Shown: positions 52,879 through 61,300 of the stretch, one piece after another
How the letters are laid out: the number at the start of each line of letters is the position of its first letter
How positions within the stretch are numbered: position 1 is the first letter of the stretch
NCBI RefSeq assembly: GCF_014651895.1
Contig: NZ_BMXT01000001.1
Span: 1,178,001 to 1,242,000, forward strand
DNA from: Rhodanobacter panaciterrae
Lineage (GTDB): Bacteria; Pseudomonadota; Gammaproteobacteria; Xanthomonadales; Rhodanobacteraceae
DNA: 64,000 nucleotides
Direction: 5' to 3'
Notes under the pieces: generated by a model
Database searches by the model: none
What the model was told of the DNA's origin: nothing
The model's input: the letters and a program-made list of their open reading frames with translations, nothing else
Made by a program: the position numbers and the translations under genes

Positions 52879-53136
52879 ATGCGACTGCTCGCCATCATCA
52901 TCCTGCTCATCTTCATCGCCGCCGGCATCGTGCTGGGTGCGCTCAACGCCGATCTGGTCGGCTACGATCTCGGGTTCGCCCGTGTGCAACTGCCCAAAGG
53001 CGCCGCCTTGCTGGGCGCTGTGGTGATCGGCTGGCTGCTCGGCGGCCTTACCGCGTGGCTTGGCGTCAGCTCACGCCAGCGTCGGCAGCGCCGTCAGCTA
53101 TCGCGCGCGGACAAGAAGTTGCTGGCCAAACCATGA
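52879..53136 (+). CDS. lapA: LapA family inner-membrane protein (DUF1049)
   Basis: A small membrane partner of LapB in control of lipopolysaccharide levels through LpxC turnover. The 85 residues contain two membrane helices (LLAIIILLIFIAAGIVLGAL and LLGAVVIGWLLGGLTAWLGV) around the conserved NADLVGYDLGFARVQLP loop, with a basic cytoplasmic tail. The stop overlaps the lapB ATG, so the two are translationally coupled. Confidence 0.93.
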   Translation: MRLLAIIILLIFIAAGIVLGALNADLVGYDLGFARVQLPKGAALLGAVVIGWLLGGLTAWLGVSSRQRRQRRQLSRADKKLLAKP

Positions 53137-54305
53137 ATCTCCTGTATGTGCTGGCTCTGCTGGTGCCGGTTGCGTTTGTACTGGGCTGGTGGGCCTCCCG
53201 CCAGGTGGGTGCGCGCCGTTCCGGCGCCGAAGTCAGCGAGCTGTCCTCGGACTACTTCCGCGGCCTGAATTACCTGCTCAACGAGGAGCAGGACAAGGCG
53301 ATCGAGGTTTTCCTCAAACTGGCCGAATACAACCGCGACACGGTCGAGACGCATCTGGCGCTGGGCAATCTGTTTCGCCGGCGCGGCGAGGTGGATCGAG
53401 CGATACGGCTGCATCAGCATCTGGTCTCGCGACCGGGCTTATCCGATGCCATGAAGACGGTGGCCTTGCTGGAACTGGGCGAGGATTACATGCGCGCCGG
53501 TCTGCTCGATCGCGCTGAAGCGTTGTTCTCCGACCTGGTCGCGATGGATGCACACGCGCCTTCGGCGTTGCGTCACCTGATTGCGATCTACCAGCATGAA
53601 CGGGATTGGCACAAAGCGATCGAGCACGCGCGTCGGCTGGAGGTGATGACCGGCGAGGACGAGGCGCCGATGATCGCCCAGTTCTATTGCGAGCTGGCCG
53701 ATCGTTCGCGCCAGCACGGCGCCCGCGCCGAAGCCCGCGATTACCTGCAACAGGCGTTCAAGTGCCAGCCTGATTGCGTGCGAGCGTTCATGCTGACCGG
53801 CCGTCTGCAATCGGAGGACGACCATCACGAGGATGCCGTGACGGCGTATGAGGCCGCCGTGGATGCCGACATCGCGTTCACGCCGGAAATCCTGCCGCCG
53901 TTGCTCAACAGTTATGCCCGTTCGCAGCAGATGGAACGTGCAGAAGGATTCCTGCGCAACATGCTGGAGCGTTATCACGGCGTCTCACCGGTGCTGGCGT
54001 TGACCCATCTGTACCGGCAGCGCGATGGCGAGCGGGCGGCGATCGACTTCCTGACAACGCAATTGCGTCTGCGACCGTCGGTGCGTGGTCTGATGGCATT
54101 GATCGACGCGACCATGGACAAGATCGAAGGCGAGGCGCGCGAAAACTTCCTGATCCTGCGCGATCTGACCAGGAAGCTGCTGGAGGGCCAGGCGATGTAC
54201 CGCTGCAGCCGTTGCGGTTTCGGTGCCAAGGCACATCATTGGCAGTGTCCCAGTTGCAAGAGCTGGAGTACGATCCGGCCGATTCACGGCGTCGCCAGCG
54301 AGTGA
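53133..54305 (+). CDS. lapB: LPS assembly protein LapB (YciM)
   Basis: An inner-membrane anchored TPR protein that recruits FtsH to degrade LpxC and so balances lipopolysaccharide and phospholipid synthesis. The 390 residues have one N-terminal membrane helix (MNLLYVLALLVPVAFVLGWW), TPR repeats through the middle (for example YFRGLNYLLNEEQDKAIEVF), and a C-terminal rubredoxin-type metal site with CSRCGF and CPSCKSW. It overlaps lapA by 4 bp and lies just upstream of polysaccharide genes. Confidence 0.95.
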   Translation: MNLLYVLALLVPVAFVLGWWASRQVGARRSGAEVSELSSDYFRGLNYLLNEEQDKAIEVFLKLAEYNRDTVETHLALGNLFRRRGEVDRAIRLHQHLVSRPGLSDAMKTVALLELGEDYMRAGLLDRAEALFSDLVAMDAHAPSALRHLIAIYQHERDWHKAIEHARRLEVMTGEDEAPMIAQFYCELADRSRQHGARAEARDYLQQAFKCQPDCVRAFMLTGRLQSEDDHHEDAVTAYEAAVDADIAFTPEILPPLLNSYARSQQMERAEGFLRNMLERYHGVSPVLALTHLYRQRDGERAAIDFLTTQLRLRPSVRGLMALIDATMDKIEGEARENFLILRDLTRKLLEGQAMYRCSRCGFGAKAHHWQCPSCKSWSTIRPIHGVASE

Positions 54306-54318
54306 GACGAACTTGAGG

Positions 54319-55341
54319 ATGTACACGACCATGGGATGGTTGCTGACCAGTTTGCTGATCACGTTGCTGCTGGCGCGCGGCGCGATTGGGTATGCACATC
54401 GTCGCGGCATGCTCGATCAGCCTGGACAGCGTCGCTCGCATCAGCTGCCTACTCCGCGCGGTGGCGGTATCGGCATCGTCGTGGCGATGTTGATCTGCCT
54501 GCCCGGTGCACTGTTGAGCGCGCCGGCTGCGTTGCCGCCCAATCTGATTGCAGGCCTGCTCATGGCGCTTTTGCTGGTGGCGCTGGCTGGCTGGTGGGAC
54601 GACCATCGCTCACTGCCAATATGGCCACGGCTGGGTGCGCAAATGCTGGCCACCGGAGTGTTCTCTCTTGCCTTGTTGATGACTGATTTGTCGTGGTGGT
54701 GGTTGCCGCTGCTCCTGATCGGCGGGGTATGGAGCATCAACCTGCACAACTTCATGGACGGCATCGACGGTTTGCTCGCGCAACAGGCGATCTTTGTCGG
54801 CGGCGGCTTGGCGTTGCTGGCGTGGGGCACGGCGCAGCCGGCACTGGCACTGGCGGCGGCCACCCTGGCTACAGCCGCGCTGGGTTTCTGGTACTACAAC
54901 CGGCCATTGGCGCGGATTTTCATGGGTGATGTCGGCAGTGGCAGCGTGGGGCTGCTGATCTTTGCGTTCAGCGCGATGCTGTGGCGGCAGAACCATGCCC
55001 TGTTATGGCCAGCGCTGATCCTGTCGTCGGCGTTTGTAGTGGATGCCAGCTTGACCTTGCTGACGCGAATGTGGCGCGGACGGCGCTGGTACACTGCGCA
55101 TCGCGAACACTTGTACCAATGGCTGGTACGCCGTGGTGGGACACATGCACGGATAGATGCGGTTTATCTGTGCTGGAATCTGTTGATTGCGGCACCTTTG
55201 GCTTGGTTGGCCTGGAGTCATCTGCGAATGGCGCTGCCGATTACCATGGTTGCTTATCTGGGAGCGACAGCCGCATGGCTGGCGCTGAAACGTCGTTGTC
55301 TGCGACGCCACCTGCTCAAGGCTCCCCATGTTGCTGCGTAA
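54319..55341 (+). CDS. WecA/WbpL-like polyprenyl-phosphate sugar-1-phosphate transferase
   Basis: Initiates a surface polysaccharide by moving a HexNAc-1-phosphate from a UDP-sugar to undecaprenyl phosphate. The 340 residues form about ten membrane spans. Family motifs are seen: RSHQLPTPRGGGIGI, the DD pair in GWWDDHRSLP, NFMDGIDGLLAQQ, FMGDVGSGSVG, and a C-terminal HREHLYQWL loop. It resembles WbpL/WecA more than MraY. The start is ATG 54319 or ATG 54331. It overlaps the WbpM-like gene by 14 bp, suggesting O-antigen synthesis. Confidence 0.87.
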   Translation: MYTTMGWLLTSLLITLLLARGAIGYAHRRGMLDQPGQRRSHQLPTPRGGGIGIVVAMLICLPGALLSAPAALPPNLIAGLLMALLLVALAGWWDDHRSLPIWPRLGAQMLATGVFSLALLMTDLSWWWLPLLLIGGVWSINLHNFMDGIDGLLAQQAIFVGGGLALLAWGTAQPALALAAATLATAALGFWYYNRPLARIFMGDVGSGSVGLLIFAFSAMLWRQNHALLWPALILSSAFVVDASLTLLTRMWRGRRWYTAHREHLYQWLVRRGGTHARIDAVYLCWNLLIAAPLAWLAWSHLRMALPITMVAYLGATAAWLALKRRCLRRHLLKAPHVAA

Positions 55342-57226
55342 ACTGGTCGGTTTCATTCATCCGCGCATCGCAGTCGTGTTGCACGATCTGGCGATGGCGG
55401 CATTGGCATGGTGGCTCGCCAAACTGCTGCGGTACACATTGAAGCCGGACGAAATCGTCAGCTTCCACATGTTGGAAATTCCGATTGTGCTTCTGGTACA
55501 GGGGCTGATTTTCCGCTGGACGGGGTTGTATCGGAGTGTCTGGCGTTTTGCCAGCCTGCCGGATTTGTGGAACATCCTGCGTGCAGCGGTGTTCGGTGCG
55601 GCGGGGATCTACGCTGCGCTGTTCCTGTACGACCGGCTCGATAGCGTGCCGCGCTCGGTGTTGCTGCTTTATCCGATCCTGCTGGCGGCCATGCTCGGTG
55701 CCCCGAGGCTGCTCTACCGGTACTGGAAGGACAGTCGTAACGATCTGCTACAGAACCAGACGATCAAGCGGGTTCTGATCGTGGGTGCGGATCGGGCTGG
55801 CGAAGTGCTTTCGCGCGATCTGCATCACGACAGTCGATATGACGTGGTTGGTTTCGTCGACGACAAAACCAGTTTGCGTGGTGCCAGCATCAATGGCCAT
55901 CCGGTGCTTGGTCGTTTCGACCAGTTACCCGAGGTAGCACGTGAGGCGGCGGTCGACATGCTGCTGATCGCGCTACCGGGAGCTTCCACTACCGAGATGC
56001 GGCGAGTGGTGTCGTTGTGCGACGAAACCGATCTGCCATATCGGACAGTGCCACGACTGGAAGATGTGGTTGCCGGCCGGGCGCAGTTCAACCAGATCAA
56101 GGAAGTGGCGATCGAGGATCTGCTCGGCCGCGACACCGTGGAGCTGGACTGGACTGCGATCCGTGAAACGTTGAGTGCACGCCGTGTGCTGGTGACTGGC
56201 GGTGGCGGTTCGATCGGCTCGGAGTTGTGCCGGCAGGTTGCGCGGCTCGGTGCACAATCGCTCACCGTGGTCGAGCAAAGCGAATACAACCTGTATCGGA
56301 TCACCCAGGAACTTCGCGCGGATTTCCCCGAGCTGATCCTCGACGGCATCCTGGCCAATTGCGGCGATCATGCGGCGATGCAGAAGGCATTTGCGGATGT
56401 CCAGCCGCAGGTGGTGTTCCACGCAGCGGCCTACAAGCATGTGCCGATGCTTCAGGGGCAATTGCGCGCCGGCTTCAACAACAACGTGCTGGGCACGCGT
56501 ACGGTGGCCGATGCAGCACGTGCGTTCGGGGTCGAATGCTTTGTGCTGATCTCCACCGACAAGGCGGTCAACCCGACCAGCGTGATGGGTGCCTGCAAAC
56601 GCGTCGCCGAGATCTATTGCCAGAACCTCGACGCGCATGCCGACACTCGCTTCATGACGGTGCGTTTCGGCAACGTGCTGGATTCGGCCGGGTCGGTGGT
56701 GCCGCTGTTCCGTGAGCAGATTCGCGTCGGTGGCCCGGTCACCGTGACCCACCCGGAGATTTCGCGCTATTTCATGACGATCCCCGAAGCCTGTCAGCTG
56801 ATCCTGCAGACTGCGAGCATTGGCAAGGGCGGCGAGATCTTCGCGCTGGATATGGGCGAGCCGGTGAAGATCCGCGACCTCGCCGAACAGATGATTCGCC
56901 TCGCGGGCAAGAAGCCGGGCAGCGAAATCCCGATCGTCTACACCGGCTTGCGCGCCGGCGAAAAACTGTTCGAAGAACTGTTCCATCCGCTGGAAAACTA
57001 CAGCGCCACCGAACACGCCAAGATTTTCCTGGCGCAACACCGCGAAGTATCGTGGGAATTGCTGCAGGCACTGTTGAACAAAGCCGTCGAGGCTGTCACC
57101 GTTTTCGATGAAGAAGAACTTCGCCGCTGCGTGTCCAGCCTGCTGCCTTCGTTCCGCTGGAGCGAATCGGCACAGCCGGACAACGTGGTGTCGATTCGCC
57201 GCGCCAACCCGGAGATCAGTGAGTGA
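55328..57226 (+). CDS. WbpM-like UDP-sugar 4,6-dehydratase (membrane-bound)
   Basis: Resembles PglF/WbpM/FlaA1-type enzymes that turn UDP-GlcNAc into the 4-keto-6-deoxy sugar used for QuiNAc, FucNAc and similar sugars. The 632 residues comprise four N-terminal membrane helices, a CoA-binding-like Rossmann region (VLIVGADRAGEVLSRDL) and the catalytic SDR with GGGGSIGSELCRQ, AAYKHVPM and STDKAVNPTSVMGACKR, where Met replaces the usual catalytic Tyr as in this family. It overlaps galU by 4 bp (GTGA). Confidence 0.92.
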   Translation: MLLRKLVGFIHPRIAVVLHDLAMAALAWWLAKLLRYTLKPDEIVSFHMLEIPIVLLVQGLIFRWTGLYRSVWRFASLPDLWNILRAAVFGAAGIYAALFLYDRLDSVPRSVLLLYPILLAAMLGAPRLLYRYWKDSRNDLLQNQTIKRVLIVGADRAGEVLSRDLHHDSRYDVVGFVDDKTSLRGASINGHPVLGRFDQLPEVAREAAVDMLLIALPGASTTEMRRVVSLCDETDLPYRTVPRLEDVVAGRAQFNQIKEVAIEDLLGRDTVELDWTAIRETLSARRVLVTGGGGSIGSELCRQVARLGAQSLTVVEQSEYNLYRITQELRADFPELILDGILANCGDHAAMQKAFADVQPQVVFHAAAYKHVPMLQGQLRAGFNNNVLGTRTVADAARAFGVECFVLISTDKAVNPTSVMGACKRVAEIYCQNLDAHADTRFMTVRFGNVLDSAGSVVPLFREQIRVGGPVTVTHPEISRYFMTIPEACQLILQTASIGKGGEIFALDMGEPVKIRDLAEQMIRLAGKKPGSEIPIVYTGLRAGEKLFEELFHPLENYSATEHAKIFLAQHREVSWELLQALLNKAVEAVTVFDEEELRRCVSSLLPSFRWSESAQPDNVVSIRRANPEISE

Positions 57227-58107
57227 GCAAGCCCCTGCGCAAAGTGGTATTTCCCGTCGCCGGACTCGGCACGCGCTTCCTGCCGGCGACCAAGGTGGTC
57301 GCCAAGGAAATGCTGCCCGTCCTCGACAAGCCACTGATCCAGTACGCCGTCGACGAGGCGGTGGACGCCGGCGCCGACACGCTGATCTTCGTCACCAATC
57401 GCTACAAGCACGCGATTGCCGACTACTTCGACAAGGCCTACGAGCTGGAAGCGAAGCTGCAGGAGAAGGGTAAGGACGAATTGCTTGCTCTGGTGCAGGG
57501 CACGTTGCCGCGGCATGTGCGGGCGATCTTCGTGACCCAGCCCGAGGCACTCGGCCTTGGCCATGCGGTGTTGTGCGCCAAGCCTGTCGTTGGTGATGAA
57601 CCGTTCGGTGTGGTGCTGCCTGATGACCTGATCTGGAACGGCGCCATCGGCAGCGGCAAGGGCGCGCTGCGACAGATGGCTGAGCTGGCCAACGCGCAGC
57701 AGGCTGGCGTGATCGCGGTCGAGGAAGTCCCGCATAACGACACCGACAAGTATGGCATCGTGGACGCCACGCGTATCGATGAACGCAGCGCACAGATCCG
57801 CCATATGGTGGAAAAGCCCAAGCCGGCCGATGCGCCGTCGAATCTGGCTGTGGTCGGTCGTTACGTGCTGCCTGGCCGCATCTTCCAGTTGCTGGAACAG
57901 ACCACGCCAGGTGCCGGCGGCGAGATTCAGCTCACCGACGCGATCGAGGCCTTGCTGAAAGAGCAGGGCAAGGTGCTGGCCTATCGCTTCGAAGGCACCC
58001 GCTTCGATTGTGGCAACAAGGCCGGTCTGGTACGCGCCACCATGCACATGGCGATGCAGGATCCGAAGCTCGCCTCGGTGGTACGCGAATTTGCCGCAGG
58101 CCTCTGA
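57223..58107 (+). CDS. galU: UTP-glucose-1-phosphate uridylyltransferase
   Basis: Makes UDP-glucose for lipopolysaccharide core, glycolipids and exopolysaccharide. The 294 residues contain the nucleotide loop FPVAGLGTRFLPATKVVAKE, the region KPLIQYAVDEAVDAG and the GPD-like VVLPDDLIWN. The start is GTG 57223, overlapping the dehydratase stop. It could supply the MGDG-type glycosyltransferase at 44.2 kb with UDP-glucose. A strong terminator follows. Confidence 0.96.
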   Translation: MSKPLRKVVFPVAGLGTRFLPATKVVAKEMLPVLDKPLIQYAVDEAVDAGADTLIFVTNRYKHAIADYFDKAYELEAKLQEKGKDELLALVQGTLPRHVRAIFVTQPEALGLGHAVLCAKPVVGDEPFGVVLPDDLIWNGAIGSGKGALRQMAELANAQQAGVIAVEEVPHNDTDKYGIVDATRIDERSAQIRHMVEKPKPADAPSNLAVVGRYVLPGRIFQLLEQTTPGAGGEIQLTDAIEALLKEQGKVLAYRFEGTRFDCGNKAGLVRATMHMAMQDPKLASVVREFAAGL

Positions 58108-58157
58108 CCAGGTAGACCAGGTAGCCGGTCAGAAGCGTCACGCGCACTGACCACGAC

Positions 58158-58195
58158 ATGAAGCCGGCGCCCATTGGGTGCCGGCTTCATGTTTT
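58158..58195 (+). terminator. Intrinsic terminator after galU
   Basis: ATGAAGCCGGC pairs with GCCGGCTTCAT (with inner CCC/GGG), followed by GTTTTC. This hairpin, 50 bp after galU, closes the lapA-to-galU block. The remaining 190 bp to the next gene show no recognised element. Confidence 0.85.
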
Positions 58196-58382
58196 CAGAG
58201 TCGGGCTGCTGCAACCATCCGTGGCATGTCAGAATCAACGCCGCGTTTTGCCACGGTCGGCGCGCAGGATGATCTGGGGAAATTTTTCGGCATCGCCAAA
58301 CCTGCGTCATGCAGGGTTGCAGCGAGTCGTACCCGGAACCGGCGTCGTCGGCTCCGTCAATGGATGAAAATCGGGAAGCATC

Positions 58383-61300
58383 ATGGATTTGCTGCGTTTT
58401 CTGCTGATGTTGCCGGTACGTTTGGTGCGTGCCGTGTTTCACTTGCTCGGTTCAATCCTGCGACCCCTCGTTGGCAATATCTCCTGGTCTGCGCCTGGCT
58501 GGGCTCCCGCCACCGGTGCAGCGATCCGTCGTCGCCCGCGTCATTTTGCCGGTGGGCTGCTCGCCGCACTGGTCCTGATCATCGGCGGATGGTTTGGTTG
58601 GCAGTGGTATCAGCATCGGCCCCGACCGGTCGAACCCGAGCGGATTACCTTCGATGTGAAGGCGCCGGCCATCACCGAATACGCTGCACAACCCAACGGC
58701 ATTCCCAAGGTCACCATCCATCCGCTGGAGATCGTCTTTTCCCATTCGGTGGCGCCGATCGAACTGGTCGGCAAAGTCGCCAGCAAGGGCATTGCGATGC
58801 AGCCTGCGCTCAAGGGCGAATGGAGCTGGCTCGACGATCATACGCTACGCTTTGCTCCCGCCGAAGACTGGCCGGTGGGCGTGCACGTCAAGGTGCAGTT
58901 CGATGTGAAGCAGGCCTTTGCGCCGCACGTATTGATGACCGATGACCATCTGGCTTTCGATCTGCCGAAGTTCGCAGCGACATTCGGCAAAGGCGAGTTC
59001 TATCAGGACCCGCAGGATGCGACGGCGAAGAAGACGATCGTCCCGGTCAATTTCAATTACCCGGTGGATGCCGCGCAATTCGAGAAGCGCATCGCGATCG
59101 CGCTGGCCGACAAGGATGGAAAGTTCGGCACACCGCTGAAATTCACGGTCACCTATGACGCGTTCAAGCTCAATGCCTGGGTGCATTCGCAGCCGCTGGA
59201 TCTGCCACGCGATGACGGTGCGGTATTGCTGAAGCTGGCTGATGGCGTACGAAGTTCCCGCGGTGGTGACGGAACGCATGACGAGATACAGACCAGCGTC
59301 CATGTCCCAGGCCTCTACAGCCTGGCGATCCAGGACATCAGTCCGACCCTGGTCGACAACGACAAGTACGAACCCGAGCAGGTGCTCGTGGCGAATGTCA
59401 GCGGCAGCGTACGTGGCAACGAACTGGCTGGGTTGACCAAGGCATGGGTGCTGCCGACGCGCAAGCCGGGTGCAGCGCAGTCCAGCGACGACGCGCCTTA
59501 TCCCTGGGACGTTTCCGAAGTCAGCGAAGCTGTCCTGCGTCAGTCGCAACCGCTGTCGCTTGAACTGGTGCCTACCGAAAACGACTACGCGGAACTGCAG
59601 AGTTTCAAATATCACGCGAAGCCCGGTCAGCAGGTCTACGTGCGTATCGGTGCCGGGCTTAAATCCTTTGGCGGGTATGTACTGGGCAAACCGATTGCGC
59701 AGACCTTCAGCGTGCCGGATTACCCGAAGCTGCTGCGCTTCATGGCCGATGGTTCGCTGTTGTCGCTGAGCGGCAGCAAGCGGATTTCAGTGGCGTCGCG
59801 CAACATGCCAGGCATGCGGCTGGAGATCGGCCGTGTGTTGCCCGACCAACTTCAGCATCTGGTAAGCCTCAACCAGGGCACCTACACCCATCCGGAACTG
59901 GGTTACGGCTTCAGCGAAGACCATATCGTCGAGCGCTTCGTGCAGAAGTCGGCATTTCCCAAGGCCGATCCTGGCAAAGCGCACTATGAGGGTGTCGACC
60001 TTGGCCAGTACCTGAAGGAAGGCAAGCGAGGTGTATTCCTGCTGCATCTTTCCGGTTACGACCCGGTGGCTGAAGCGAAGAAAGCTGCTGCGGCCTCCAA
60101 GGCCAAGGCTAGGGAATTGCAGGGGGCGGCACCGGCTCCAGGCGATGCGCCCGCACGCTCCGGGAGCTCCGCAGGCGTCGCGGTCAACGCATCGACCGCT
60201 GGCGATGACAGCAACGTTGAAAACGGTGACAGCAACGATGGCGACGGCGGGGAATCCGCTGACAGCGCGATGCCCACCGATACGCGCCTGATCGTCGTCA
60301 CCGACCTGGGCATGCTGGTGAAGCGGTCGCTGGATGGCAGCCAGGACGTGTTCGTGCAGTCCATCCATACCGGGCAGCCAGTCGATGGGGCCAGCGTGTC
60401 GGTGCTTGCGGTCAACGGTCAGACGCTCTACACGCAAGCCAGCGGCGCTGACGGCGTGGTGCATTTTCCCGCCTTCAAGGGACTGCAGCGCGAGAAGAAG
60501 CCGGTGATGTACGTGGTGAGGAAGGGTGACGATCTGTCATTCCTGCCGATCGATGGCAGTGATCGCCAGCTCGACTATTCGCGTTTCGACATCGGCGGCG
60601 AGCCCAATGCGGTGAACCAGGGCCAGCTTTCCGGCTATCTGTTTTCCGATCGCGGCATTTATCGCCCGGGCGACCTGTTCCACATCGGGCTGATCGTGCG
60701 TGCGGCCAGTTGGTCGCGCAACGTGGCGGGCATTCCGCTGCAAGCCGAGATCGTCGATCCACGCGGCGTCACGGTGAAACAGCAGGCGCTGACCATGGAT
60801 GCGTCCGGCTTCGGCGAGCTCGATTACACGCCTGCCGAAACCGCGCCTACCGGCAGCTGGACGGTGAATCTCTATATCGTCAAGGACGGCAAGGCCGATG
60901 CACAGATCGGCACCACCACCGTGCAAGTGAAGGAATTCCTGCCTGATCGCATGAAGGTCGAGGCCAGGCTGTCGCAGCAGACACCTGAGGGCTGGGTGAA
61001 GCCGGACCAGCTGAAGGGCGTGGTCGACGTGCAGAACCTGTTTGGCACACCGGCCGCCGATCGCCGCGTCGAGGCTTCGTTGACCCTGCGTCCGGCATGG
61101 CCGGCTTTCCACAGCTGGCCGGACTATCACTTCTATGACGTGCGCCGTGCCAAGGAGGGTTACGAGGAGAACCTGCAGGATGGCAAGACCGACGACAAGG
61201 GGCATGCCGAGTTCGACCTCGATCTGAAAAAGTATGCCGACGCTACCTATCAGCTGTACTTCCTCAGCAAGGCGTACGAGGCCGAAGGCGGCCGCAGTGT

